NCBI GenBank assembly: GCA_963817435.1
Contig: CAWFNY010000001.1
Span: 248,001-312,000 of the forward strand
DNA length: 64,000 bases
Reading direction: 5' to 3'
Source of the DNA: JADJOM01 sp963817435
GTDB taxonomy: Bacteria > Gemmatimonadota > Gemmatimonadetes > Gemmatimonadales > GWC2-71-9
In this document: one piece after another, positions 17,062 through 26,903 of the stretch
How positions within the stretch are numbered: position 1 is the stretch's first letter
Layout: each line of letters begins with the position of its first letter
Made by a program: the position numbers and the translations under genes
Notes under the pieces: generated by a model
The model's input: the letters and a program-made list of their open reading frames with translations, nothing else
Database searches by the model: none
Told to the model about the DNA's origin: nothing

Positions 17062-18294
17062 ATGCCACCCATTCACGTCACCTCCGAAATCGGCACCCTG
17101 CAGTCGGTGCTCGTCCACACGCCCGGAGCGGAGCTGCGCGCGGTCACGCCCGGCAACAAGGGCGACTATCTCTACGACGACATCATCCAGGTCGAGATCG
17201 CGCAGCGGGAGCATCGGCGGTTCGTCGCTGTGCTGCAGCGCTTCGCGGAGGTGCTGCAGGTCGGGGACCTGCTCGCGGAGGCGCTGGAGCGGCCCGACGC
17301 GCGGGAGTTCTTCATCCGCAGCACGCTCGACGTCGTCCCCTCCGAGCTGCTCGGCCGCACCCTCAAGGAACTCGACCCGCGGGCACTGGCCCGGGTGATC
17401 ATCGAGGGAGTGGAGGAGGAGGGCGGGGCGCTGGCCCGGGCACTCAACTCCGTCGGCTACACCCTGCCCCCGCTTCCGAACCTCTTCTTTCCGCGGGACA
17501 TCGGCATGGTGCTCGGCGGCCACGCGGTCGTGGGCTCCATGCGGCACGGCGTCCGCTGGACCGAGGAACTGCTGGTCAAGACGCTCTTCGCCTATCACCC
17601 GCGCTTCGCGAACGGGGGTCTGCTCTATGACGGCTCGGAGGAACGGCGGAACGACTACACTCTCGAGGGCGGGGACATCCACATCCTCCGTCCGGACCTG
17701 CTGGTGGTCGGGTTCAGCCAGCGCACCTCGCCCGCCGCGATCGACAACCTCTGCGAGGTCGCCTTCCAGCGGACCGGGATCACCGACGTGCTCGTCGTGG
17801 TGATGCCCAAGGAGCCGACCGCGATTCACCTCGACATGCTCTTCACCCAGGTGGACCGGGAGCTGTGCGTGGTGTATCCGCCGTACTTCGTCGGTCCGGA
17901 GCGGCGCGCGGTGCTGCATCGCAAGAAGGGGCGCGACGGCGTCCGGGAAATGCCCGACTTCTTCGCGGCGCTCCGCGAGGTGGGCTCCCCGCTCGAGCCG
18001 ATCTTCGCCGGCGGCACCCATCGCTCCACCCAGGACCGTGAACAGTGGACCTCGGGCTGCAACTTCCTCGCGCTCAAGCCGGGGATGATCGTCAGCTACC
18101 GCCGCAACGAAGGGACCATCGACGCGCTCAAGCAGGCGGGCTTCCGGCCGGTCTCCAGCGTGGACTTCGTGGCCTTCGACGACTGGCTCGACACCAAGCA
18201 CCGCACCGTGGTCACCATCGACGGTGACGAGCTGGTCCGCGGCGGCGGCGGCCCGCGGTGCATGACCCTGCCGCTCCGCCGGGGGCCGGTGTGA
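17062..18294 (+). CDS. arcA: Arginine deiminase
   Basis: The 410-residue protein has all catalytic signatures of arginine deiminase in order: FPRD (143-146), EGGD with E202 and D205, H256 and D265 in AIHLDMLFTQVD, and the nucleophilic Cys400 in GPRCMTLPL near the C-terminus. It hydrolyses arginine to citrulline and ammonia. The ATG at 17062 fits the family start (VTSEIGTLQSVLVHTPG follows); an ATG at 17035 would add nine unrelated residues. No arcB, arcC or arginine/ornithine antiporter gene is nearby, so the full ATP-yielding pathway is not encoded here. The proximity to rex is suggestive of redox or oxygen-linked control but is unproven. Confidence 0.93.
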   Translation: MPPIHVTSEIGTLQSVLVHTPGAELRAVTPGNKGDYLYDDIIQVEIAQREHRRFVAVLQRFAEVLQVGDLLAEALERPDAREFFIRSTLDVVPSELLGRTLKELDPRALARVIIEGVEEEGGALARALNSVGYTLPPLPNLFFPRDIGMVLGGHAVVGSMRHGVRWTEELLVKTLFAYHPRFANGGLLYDGSEERRNDYTLEGGDIHILRPDLLVVGFSQRTSPAAIDNLCEVAFQRTGITDVLVVVMPKEPTAIHLDMLFTQVDRELCVVYPPYFVGPERRAVLHRKKGRDGVREMPDFFAALREVGSPLEPIFAGGTHRSTQDREQWTSGCNFLALKPGMIVSYRRNEGTIDALKQAGFRPVSSVDFVAFDDWLDTKHRTVVTIDGDELVRGGGGPRCMTLPLRRGPV

Positions 18295-19100
18295 TCGGGC
18301 TGACCAGCTTTCCGGAGCGGACCCTGGTCGAGCGCGCACTGCTGCTCATGGGCACCGGCCCCGTCGGCGCGGAGCGGCTCGCGCGGGAGGTGCTCGGGCT
18401 CGAGCATGCTCCGCTCGCCGTGGCGGAGCGACTGGCGATCGCGCTGTTCGCCTCCGATCCCCGGGTCCACCAGCTCGACGATGGGCGCTGGGCGCTGGTG
18501 GCCGAGGTGCAGGGGTCGCCGCTCCTCGAGGAAACCCCGTTCGCGGTGGTGGACGTCGAGACCACGGGGATGCGCGCCTCCGGCCCGGACCGGGTCACCG
18601 ATGTGGCCGTCGTGGTGGTGCATGGCAGCCGGCGGGAGCTGGTCTTCGAGTCCCTGGTGAATCCCGGCGTCCCGATTCCGACCCGGATCGCGGGGCTCAC
18701 CGGCATCACCGACGAGCTGGTGCGCTCCGCCCCCGCCTTCGATCAGGTGGCGGACGGGCTGCTCGGCGCGCTGGCCGGCCGGGTGTTCGTCGCGCACAAC
18801 GCGCGCTTCGACTGGGGCTTTCTCACCGCCGAAGTGCGGCGCGCACGGGCGCTCGGCCTCACCGGTCCCCAGCTCTGCACCGTCCGGCTCGCCCGGCGGC
18901 TGCTGCCGCAGCTGGAGAGCCGGAGCCTCGACAGCCTGAGCTATCACTTCGGGCTGGAGAACCGCGCGCGGCACCGCGCCGCCGGCGATGCGCTGGCGAC
19001 CGCGGAAGTGCTGGAGCGGCTGCTGGTGCTGGCCCGGGAGCGCGGTGCCCGTACGCTCGCCGACCTGGAGAGCATGACCAGAAAGAGCCGCACCCCATGA
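18291..19100 (+). CDS. DEDDh 3'-5' exonuclease (DnaQ/DNA polymerase III epsilon-like)
   Basis: The 269-residue protein has an N-terminal ~75-residue region of unknown type, followed by a DnaQ-like exonuclease with ExoI VDVETTG, ExoII HNARFDWGFL and ExoIII HRAAGDALAT. The GTG at 18291 overlaps the arcA stop (GTGA). An N-terminal extension and lack of a polymerase-binding tail suggest a stand-alone repair or RNA-processing nuclease rather than the replicative proofreading subunit. It is coupled by four bases to the next gene. Confidence 0.85.
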   Translation: MIGLTSFPERTLVERALLLMGTGPVGAERLAREVLGLEHAPLAVAERLAIALFASDPRVHQLDDGRWALVAEVQGSPLLEETPFAVVDVETTGMRASGPDRVTDVAVVVVHGSRRELVFESLVNPGVPIPTRIAGLTGITDELVRSAPAFDQVADGLLGALAGRVFVAHNARFDWGFLTAEVRRARALGLTGPQLCTVRLARRLLPQLESRSLDSLSYHFGLENRARHRAAGDALATAEVLERLLVLARERGARTLADLESMTRKSRTP

Positions 19101-19972
19101 CCCGTTCCCAGCCCATCCGGATCGGCGATCTCCGCGGCCACCTGCTCGAGGGTGGAATGCAGCGCCTCGACGGCGGCGCCATGTTCGGCGTCGTGCCGAA
19201 GCCGCTCTGGTCCCGTCGTATCACGCCCGATGACCGCAACCGCATCCCGCTCGCCATGCGGTGTCTGCTCATCGAACACTCCGATGGCCTGGTACTGATC
19301 GATACCGCGCTCGGTGACAAGGAGGACGCGAAGTTTCTCGACATCTACGGGGTCGAGAACACCGGTGCGCCCGGGCCGACCTGGATCGAGGATGCCATCC
19401 GCGAGGCGGGTCACCAGCCTGCCGAGGTGCGGTGGGTGATCAACACTCACCTGCATTTCGATCATGCCGGCGGGAACACGCTGCGCGACGGCGCGGGGGT
19501 GCGGCTCGCCTTTCCCAACGCCACCTACGTGGTCCAGCGGAACGAACTCGAGTTCGCCAGGCACACCAACGAGCGGACACGGGCCAGCTACATGCCCGCC
19601 AATTATGAGCCGATCGCCGAGGCAGGCCAGTGGCGGCTCATCGAGGGCGACACCGAGATTCTGCCGGGGATCCGGTCACGGATGACCCCGGGGCACATCC
19701 CGTGGCATCAGAGCATCGTCGTGGAAAGCGGGGGCGAAACCGCGGTCTTCCTCGGAGACGTGATCCCGACCCACCATCACCTCCCGCTTCCCTGGATCAT
19801 GGGCTACGACCTGGAGCCGCTGCGGACGCTCGAGTCGAAGCGCGCGCTGCTCCACGAGGCCGTCGCGGGCGGCTGGTGGCTGATCTTCGAGCATGACGCC
19901 GATGTCGCGATGGGCAGGGCCGTCGCGGAAGGAAAGGCCGCGGGACTCGCGGAGGTGCGGAAGCCAGCTTAG
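19097..19972 (+). CDS. Metallo-beta-lactamase-fold hydrolase
   Basis: The 291-residue protein has the zinc-binding THLHFDHAGG motif (HxHxDH), the later Gly-His of MTPGHIPWHQ, the GDVIPT strand with its bridging Asp, and a final EHD histidine near the C-terminus. The layout resembles lactonase/AttM-like and related quinoprotein-linked hydrolases. No signal peptide is present, so it is likely cytosolic. It overlaps the exonuclease gene by four bases and ends the arcA-exonuclease-hydrolase string; a hairpin follows directly. Substrate cannot be inferred. Confidence 0.85.
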   Translation: MTRSQPIRIGDLRGHLLEGGMQRLDGGAMFGVVPKPLWSRRITPDDRNRIPLAMRCLLIEHSDGLVLIDTALGDKEDAKFLDIYGVENTGAPGPTWIEDAIREAGHQPAEVRWVINTHLHFDHAGGNTLRDGAGVRLAFPNATYVVQRNELEFARHTNERTRASYMPANYEPIAEAGQWRLIEGDTEILPGIRSRMTPGHIPWHQSIVVESGGETAVFLGDVIPTHHHLPLPWIMGYDLEPLRTLESKRALLHEAVAGGWWLIFEHDADVAMGRAVAEGKAAGLAEVRKPA

Positions 19973-19993
19973 CCCCGCCACACCGGCCGGGGC
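19972..19993 (+). terminator. GC-rich hairpin at the end of the hydrolase gene
   Basis: GCCCCG (19972-19977) pairs with CGGGGC (19988-19993), possibly extended by inner GCC/GGC contacts. Only a short TT follows, so termination efficiency is doubtful, but the position at an operon end fits. Confidence 0.45.
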
Positions 19994-20561
19994 TTCCCGC
20001 ACCGTCAGGTTCTCACCAACCCACATCGATTTGTGAGGCGGCGTCTGGGCCGTGCCGACGGGCCATTTTGGCGTGCCGTGGCGCGTGGCAGCGCCTGATC
20101 GGACATTCGTGGCGGTTTCAGGGAGCCTTCATGGGCCCTCGGTGCGGGTGAGCGGCGCTGGGCTGTCGCCCCAGCACCACAGGGGCGAGAACGTCGGACA
20201 GAATCGGGAACCTCTTGACGGCGCCCCGAATTGGTGCCAAAATCGTCACGCCAAAGTCGATCGCGGAGTCGGACCTGGCCCCCGTCGCCCGCGCTCGCGC
20301 TTCCTCACGAAATCAACCGTCGTCCGGCTTCGGGAATCTCTCCTCCCAGGACGCTCGCATGCCGCAGTCGGGTTGCCGACACAGATTCGCGACGCACGTG
20401 CCGGAATCCATTTCCGCGCCAGACCTTTTTGTCAGGTTCTCGCTGCTCGTGTCCCCTTGGTTCAGACCATTCGTGTGAATCACCCCTAGTGTTCCCACGC
20501 GCCGGCGCCCCCTCGGCCGGAGCTCTCTCTAAGCACGGCGCCCCTGAAAGGAAGCAAGAGT
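19973..20561 (+). other. Long intergenic region upstream of the SusC gene
   Basis: About 590 bases lack a convincing gene. Small open frames here have arginine-rich, low-complexity products with no recognisable similarity. The region holds the hairpin at its left end, a small inverted repeat (GCTGGG 20157-20162 with CCCAGC 20170-20175), and a sigma-70-like promoter at 20215-20243. A ribosome-binding site (AAAGGAAG) stands just ahead of the SusC ATG. If the promoter is real, the SusC transcript would have a leader of about 310 bases, long enough for a regulatory RNA, but I see no known riboswitch in it. Confidence 0.6.
20215..20243 (+). promoter_or_regulatory. Candidate promoter for the polysaccharide utilisation locus
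   Basis: TTGACG (20215-20220) and CAAAAT (20238-20243) are separated by 17 bases. Between them GGCGCC and GGTGCC form an imperfect inverted repeat that could be an operator. It is the best promoter-like sequence ahead of SusC. Confidence 0.4.
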
Positions 20562-23551
20562 ATGAGAAGGCTTGGCTACGGTCTTGGTGTGCTCCTGGCA
20601 GTTCTCGGAGCCACATCGCTCTACGCTCAAGCGCCCACGGGCACGATCCGCGGAGTCGTCAGTAACGGATCGACCAAGGCCCCGATCTCGGGAGTGACGA
20701 TCACCTTCGGAAGCCGCGCGACGGTGACCAAGGCGGACGGTCACTACTCGATCTCCGGCGTGCCGGCGGGCAGCGACAGTCTGCGGGCCCGGATGATCGG
20801 CTTCGCGCCGACGGCGCAGCTGGTGACCCTGGCGGCGGGTGAGACCGTCGACGTCGATCTGCTCCTCGTCGAGAGGGCCGTGAATCTCTCCGAGATGGTG
20901 GTGGTCGGTTACGGCGAGCAGGCGGCGGGCAATATCACCGGCGCGGTGACCAGCGTGACCGCGGAAGAGTTCAACACCGGCCGTATCGTCAGCCCGACCG
21001 AGCTCATCCAGAACAAGGCCGCCGGTGTGCAGGTGGTCGAGAACAACGAGCCGGGCGGCAGCACGACGATCCGGATCCGTGGCTCGACCTCGGTCAACGC
21101 GAGCAGCGAGCCGCTCATCGTGATGGATGGCGTCCCGCTCGGGACCGGCTCCGGCAGCGGCATCTCCGCCGGTCGCGATCCGCTCAACTTCCTCAACTCC
21201 GAGGACATCGAGACCATCACGGTGCTCCGCGACGCCTCCGCCGCGGCGATCTACGGCGCCAACGCCGCCAACGGCGTGGTGATCATCACCGACGAAGAAG
21301 GGCCGCGGTGCGCCGAAGTTCGAGTACAGCGGCACGGTATCCTCCTCGGCGGTCACCAGGCTTCCCACAATGCTGAACGCCTCCCAGTTCCGGGCGGCGG
21401 TAACGCAGTACGCGCCGACCAAGGTGGGCCAGCTCGGCAACGCGAACACCAACTGGTTCGACCAGGTGGATCGTAGCTCCTTCGGCCAGGAACAGAACTT
21501 CGCCGTCTCCGGCTCCGGCAACAGCAACAACTACCGGCTGTCGGCGAACTACCTGAATCAGGACGGCATCCTGCAGGGGACCAATACCCAGCGGGTGACT
21601 CTCGGCGTCAACTACAACCAACTGCTCTTCAGCGACCGCATGAACCTGCGCTTCCTTATCAGGGGCTCGCGGGCACGCGATCAGTTCACCCCCGGCGGCG
21701 TGCTCTCCAACGCCGCCCAGATGGGGCCGACCCAGCCGGTCCGCGATTCGGCTTCCGCGACAGGCTATGCAAACTGGGCCGGCAACATCCAGTCCGCCGA
21801 CAACCCGGTGGAGATTCTGAACCTGGCCAAGGACCAGGGGCACCACCTTCCGCGGCATCGGCAATGTGTCGGGGGATTACAGCCTGCCGTTCATTCAAGG
21901 GCTTGAAGGTCAACCTCAGCCTCGGTTTCGACGCGACCAAGGCCGAGCGGGTCTCTTTCGATCCGAGCACCCTGCACGCCCAGATTAAGAACGGCAACTA
22001 CGGCAACCTACTATCCGCGCGCAATCCAACGCGAGCTCAACACGGTGCTCGAGGCTTACCTGAACTACGCCGTGCCGCGTCACGTGGGCCCGGGCACGCT
22101 CGACCTCACCGGGGGCTACTCCTACTCGAAGTCCCATGGCGAAGTTTCCCGCCGTCCAGCGCGGACAGTCTCAGCCACCGACATCCTCGGCATCTCCGCG
22201 GTCTCCCGGATTCAAGACGATCCAGAACTCCCATTCATCTGCAGGACGCCAAGCTGATCTCATTCTTCGGCCGGGTGAACTACAACATCACGCGACCGTT
22301 ACCTGATTAACGTGTCCCTCCGCCGCGACGGTTCCTCGCGCTTCGGCACGGGCAACCAGTGGGGTACCTTCCCCTCGGTGGCCGTGGCGTGGCGTCTTTC
22401 GGAGGAGCCGTTCCTCAAGGGCATCCCTCGGCCCTCTCCGACCTGAAGCTCCGCGGCTTCGTGGGCCAAGACCGGCAACCAGGCGTTCGGCGAACTACCT
22501 CTGGTCTTCGACGTATTCGTGGTCAGCGACGCGCGACCGCAGTACCGGTTGGGCAACGACTTCGTCACCACGATCCGGCCCAGCGCGGTGGACCCGAACA
22601 TCAAGTGGGAGGCCACCAAGTCGTTCGACATCGGCCTCGACTACGGCTTCGGAACCAGCGCTTCACCGGTGCGATCGACTGGTACGACCAAGAAGACCAC
22701 CGACCTGATCTTCGCGTGCCGGTCGCCGCCGGCACCATACCGGGCGACTTCGTCACCACCAACATCGGCAGCATGCGGAACCGGGGCATCGAGTTCAGCC
22801 TGAGCGCGCAGGTGCTGCGACGGCGGACGGAACGGCTTGAGCTGGACCGCGGACTTCACCGCCGCACGTAACAGCAACGAGCTGCACGACCATCACTCCG
22901 TTCGGCGGCGTCGGACAGCAGCTATTCTGGTCGGCGGCATCGCTGGCGGCGTGGGCAATACCATCCAGGTACTCACGGCCGGGCCAGCCGATCAACTCAT
23001 TCTACGTCTACAAGCAAAGGGATGCGAAGGGAAGCCGGTGGATCGGGCAGCTACGCAGTACGTGACCAGAACAGGGACGGCCAGATAAACATCAACGATC
23101 TGCGGCCGTTTCACGATCCGGCACCGAAGTGGATCCTGGGTCACTCCTCGTACCTGGTTTACAATAAGTTTGACTTCGGTTTCACCCTCCGGGCGTATCT
23201 CGGGAACTACGTCTACAACAACGTGGCTGCAAACCTGGGGACGTACGCCGAACTCAACCGTGGTTCGCCGTACAACCTGCACAACTCGGTCCTCACGACC
23301 GGCTTCCAGAATCCGCAGTACTTCTCCGATTACTATGTCGAGAAGGCGTCGTTCCTTCGGATGGACAACATCACGCTGGGCTACTCGTTCAATCTCCGTG
23401 GCCAGCGGCACGCGCCTTCGGCACCGTTCAGAACGTCTTCACCATCACCGGCTACACGGGGTCGACCCGACGGCCGGGCTGAACGGCATCGACAACAACC
23501 TCTATCCGCGCTCGCGCACTTTCACGGGCGGCATGAGCCTCCGTTTCTAAG
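20562..23551 (+). pseudogene. SusC/RagA-type TonB-dependent receptor, interrupted by many indels
   Basis: A signal peptide (LGVLLAVLGATSLYA) is followed by a CarboxypepD_reg-like domain (about residues 25-105), the SusC plug signature EMVVVGYGEQ and a long beta-barrel ending in TGGMSLRF. These outer-membrane channels import oligosaccharides with a SusD lipoprotein. The frame changes near 21289, 21839, 21904, 22011, 22144 and 22290 and about ten further times up to 23450. Most changes fit a one-base insertion, and some near 22650 and 22715 fit a deletion. After each shift the family sequence resumes without evident amino-acid decay, so indel errors in the assembly are more likely than a true pseudogene. 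The expected corrected length is about 980-1000 residues. Confidence 0.85.
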
Positions 23552-23593
23552 CGTGTGACCATCGGACTCGAACTTTCTAGAAGGGACGGAGAC

Positions 23594-25162
23594 ATGAACC
23601 GGAACATCCAGCATGGCGCTTACTGGCGCCACCACCCTGTTCACGCTGGGGCTGGTCGGCTGCACCGACCCGACAGTCGCGCCGTCGAGCACGGTGGCGA
23701 CAGAAGTCGTCTTCAAGGATCAGCGTTCTTACCTGGCCTTCCTCGCCAAGATTTACGCCGGGATGTCGAATACGGGGCAGCTCGGAGGGGCGGGAGACAA
23801 GGACATCCAGAGCATCAGCGACGAGGGCTTCTCGCAGTATATGCGCCTCTACTGGGAACACCAGGAGCTGCCGACTGACGAGGCTGTGCTCGCCTGGAAC
23901 GATGGTGCCGTCCAGGAGTTCAACAGCCAGACCTGGGGGATCGGCAACAACTTCCTCGCGGGCATGTTCGCCCGTGTCTACCTGCAGGTGGGCTGGGCGA
24001 ATGAGTTCCTGGCGCAGACCACGGACGCCAAGCTCTCGAGCCGTGGGGTCGGCGCCGGGCTCACGGCACAGATCCAGCAGTACCGCGCCGAAGCCCGGTT
24101 CCTCCGGGCGCTGGCCTACTGGCACGGCCTAGACCTGTTCGGTCCGATCCCGATGGTGACTAGGCGGACCCGACCCGAGCCCCACCGAAGCAGAACACCC
24201 GGCAGGAGGTCTACGACTTCATCGTGAACGAGCTCAACGCCATCCGGCCCGACCTGCCGTCGGCCGGCCCGGGCACCTACGGGCGCGCCACGAAGGAAGC
24301 GGACGACATGCTGCTGGCGAAAGTGTACCTGAACGCCGAGGTCTACACCGGCACGCCGCATTACGCGGAGGCGCTGGTCGCGGCACAGTCGGTCATAAAC
24401 GGACCGTTCAGCCTGGATCCGAGCTACGCGCACGTATTCGAGGCCGACAACAACACTTCGCCGGAAATCATCTTCCCGGTCATCCAGGACGGCGTGCACG
24501 CCCAGAGCTATGGCGGCACGAACTTTCTGATCCACGCCGCCTGTGGCGGCTCGATGAACAACGCGAACTACGGCGTGGATGGGTGCTGGTGGGGGCTGCG
24601 GCTCAAGCCGGAGGCCTACAACCTGGTCTCGGCGGATCCGCGGGCCACCTATCTGTACACCAGTGGCCAGTCGGTCACGATCAACAGCCTGACCAATTTC
24701 AATGACGGGATCGCGGCTCCCAAGTTCACCAACATGACCTCGGGTGGCGCCGCTGGCTCGAATGTGAAATTCGCCGACACCGACTTCCCGCTCTTCCGCC
24801 TGGCCGATGCCTATCTGATTTACGCCGAGGCTGCGGTGCGCACCAACACGAACCTGGCGCAGGCTCTGACATACGTGAACCAGATCCGGCAGCGGGCGTA
24901 CGGGGACAACAGTGGGGACATCACGGCTCCCCAGCTCACCCTCCAGTTCATTCTGGACGAGCGGGGGCGCGAGCTGCTGTGGGAGGCCCAACGCCGGACC
25001 GACCTGATCCGTTTCGGCCAGTTCACCGGCAGCGCATACATCTGGTCGTGGAAGGGCAACGTCCAGGCTGGTACGGCGACCGATGCCCATCTCGACTTGT
25101 ACCCGATTCCGGCGTCACAGATCTCGGCCAATCCGAACCTGACGCAGAATCCGGGTTACTGA
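23594..25162 (+). CDS. SusD/RagB-type outer-membrane lipoprotein, with frame breaks
   Basis: The start is ATG at 23594 behind GGGACGGAG. A lipobox (LGLVGCTDP) follows a short signal sequence, then the helical SusD/RagB fold with TPR-like repeats (QQYRAEARFLRALAYWHGLD is typical) and the C-terminal signature FILDERGRELLWEAQRRTDL. SusD binds glycans at the SusC channel mouth. One extra base near 23610 shifts the signal peptide, and one or more indels between about 24165 and 24200 shift the middle; from 24224 on the frame is clean. The gene begins 42 bases after SusC and ends before a strong hairpin. Confidence 0.87.
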
Positions 25163-25190
25163 GCGGGAGCGTTCACTACCTGACAGGGGT

Positions 25191-25227
25191 CCGCAGCTCC
25201 GTCGCCGTGCTGGCGGCGGAGCTGCGG
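25191..25227 (+). terminator. 16-bp hairpin between SusD and the first amylase gene
   Basis: CCGCAGCTCCGTCGCC (25191-25206) pairs with GGCGGCGGAGCTGCGG (25212-25227) with a single G-T wobble and a GTGCT loop, followed by TTCTATC. It can act as a terminator or attenuator after SusC/SusD. The only Shine-Dalgarno-like GGAG of the downstream amylase (25218-25221) lies inside the right arm, so the hairpin may also mask translation initiation. Confidence 0.75.
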
Positions 25228-25234
25228 TTCTATC

Positions 25235-26836
25235 ATGAACCACCTTGAGCGGTCGGCGCCGTTCCGGCACCGTCTCGCGGCCGCGGGCATGCTCGGGTTC
25301 GCCGCCGCCGCGTGCGGCAGCCCAACGGAAACTCCGCCACAGGGCGGCCCACCCCCGGGTCGCCCGACGCTTGCCTCCACCTATCGCCCCAGCGGCCACA
25401 TGGCCGCAGGGGATGTCTTCGTCCACCTGTTCGAGTGGAAGTGGACCGACATCGCCACCGAGTGCGAGACGGTCCTCGGCCCCGCCGGATTCGCGGCGGT
25501 CCAGGTCTCGCCGCCCCAGGAGCACAGTCTCACACCCAGTCATGACTGGAGCGAGCGCTACCAGCCGGTGAGCTACAGCATCGCGCAGAGCCGCTCGGGG
25601 ACCGGGGTGGAGTTCGCGGACATGGTGAACCGCTGCCAGGCGGCGGGTGTCGGCATCTACGTGGATGCCGTCATCAACCACATGACGAACTATCCGAGTC
25701 CGGGCGTGGGCAGCAACGGCACGGCGTACACCAAGTACTCCTATCCGGGCCTCTACACGCCCGCCGACTTCCACCCCACCTGCACGGTCAGCAACTACCA
25801 GAGCGCCGCGAACGTGCAGGATTGCGAGCTGCTCTCGCTGCCGGATCTCAACACCGGGCTACCCTCGGTGCGGCAGAAGATCGCCGACTACCTGATCATG
25901 CTGGCGCGGCTCGGCGTGGCGGGGTTCCGCATCGATGCGGCCAAGCACATCCAGCAGGTGGAGCTCGACGATATCCTGGCGATCGTGGATTCCACGATGA
26001 CGGCGGAGGCTCGCCCGCTTCCCTACTGGTTCCTCGAGGTGGTCGGCGGGGCGGGCGAGGCGCTCTCCCCGCGCGACTTCTACGGCGAGGCGTACCGTTC
26101 CGGCGGCGCCGCTGACATCACCGAATTCACCTTCGTGGGAGTTGGTGACAAGTTCCGCGGGATCGGCGGACAGCATATCTCGCAACTCAACCCGAACGGG
26201 CCATCGGGGAGCCAGTTCTCACCCGCCGCCTGGGGGCTGATGCCTTCCGACAAGGCCGTCGCCTTTCTGCAGAACCATGACACGCAGCACCAGTGCGGCA
26301 TCAGCTACCGCGACGGCAGCGTCTTCCGCCTCGCCAACGTGTGGATGCTCGCTCAGCCGTACGGCTATCCGTCCATTCTCTCGAGCTACGCCTTCAATTG
26401 TCCCGGCGGGAACGCGGCGGGCCCCCCGTCCGACGCCAGCGGCAATACCAACGCGGTATCGTGCGCGTCGAGCCTGGAGAGTGCGACGATCGGCCAGTGG
26501 GTGTGCGAGCACCGCGATCCCTACCTCCGGAACATGGTGCGCTTTCGGCGCGTCGTCGCGGGGGCGGACGTGAACCACTGGTGGGACGACGGCGACAACG
26601 CGATCGCCTTCTCCCGCGGGAATCGGGGCTTCGTGGCGATCAATCGGCAGGATGCCACGGTGGCGACCACGATTTCCACCGGCGTTCCCCCCGGGACATA
26701 CTGCGATCTGCTGACCGGCGGGCTGAGCGGCACCGCCTGCGTGGGGACCACGATCGTCGTGGACTCGGCCGGCGCGGTCCAGCTCCAGCTCGCGCCGGTG
26801 TCGGCATTGGCGATCGACACTTCGGCCAAGATGTAG
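25235..26836 (+). CDS. Secreted GH13 alpha-amylase lipoprotein
   Basis: The 533-residue protein has a lipoprotein signal (GFAAAACGSP) and a GH13 barrel resembling actinobacterial/animal-type amylases: DAVINHM, GFRIDAAKHI with the nucleophile Asp, a general-acid Glu in WFLEVVGG, and FLQNHDTQ with the transition-state Asp. A C-terminal beta domain follows. It should cut internal alpha-1,4 bonds of starch at the cell surface or in the periplasm. The ATG at 25235 lies eight bases after the hairpin. It directly follows SusC/SusD, as in starch utilisation loci. No frame disruption is seen. Confidence 0.92.
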   Translation: MNHLERSAPFRHRLAAAGMLGFAAAACGSPTETPPQGGPPPGRPTLASTYRPSGHMAAGDVFVHLFEWKWTDIATECETVLGPAGFAAVQVSPPQEHSLTPSHDWSERYQPVSYSIAQSRSGTGVEFADMVNRCQAAGVGIYVDAVINHMTNYPSPGVGSNGTAYTKYSYPGLYTPADFHPTCTVSNYQSAANVQDCELLSLPDLNTGLPSVRQKIADYLIMLARLGVAGFRIDAAKHIQQVELDDILAIVDSTMTAEARPLPYWFLEVVGGAGEALSPRDFYGEAYRSGGAADITEFTFVGVGDKFRGIGGQHISQLNPNGPSGSQFSPAAWGLMPSDKAVAFLQNHDTQHQCGISYRDGSVFRLANVWMLAQPYGYPSILSSYAFNCPGGNAAGPPSDASGNTNAVSCASSLESATIGQWVCEHRDPYLRNMVRFRRVVAGADVNHWWDDGDNAIAFSRGNRGFVAINRQDATVATTISTGVPPGTYCDLLTGGLSGTACVGTTIVVDSAGAVQLQLAPVSALAIDTSAKM

Positions 26837-26877
26837 GGGCTGGGTGGTTAGGCGGTTGGGCGGTTAGGGGATTGGGG
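26837..26877 (+). repeat. Short degenerate GGTTAGGC-type tandem repeat
   Basis: The spacer between two GH13 genes consists of imperfect copies of a GCGGTTAG-like octamer (GGTTAGGCGGTTGGGCGGTT). It is low-complexity sequence of a kind common in high-GC intergenic gaps; no function is evident. Confidence 0.5.
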
Positions 26878-26903
26878 TGGGGTCCATCGAGAGGAGCATG
26901 AGG

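Noticed and set aside
20052..20489. 145-codon open frame upstream of SusC
   Set aside because: No ribosome-binding site, arginine-rich composition and no similarity to a known family.
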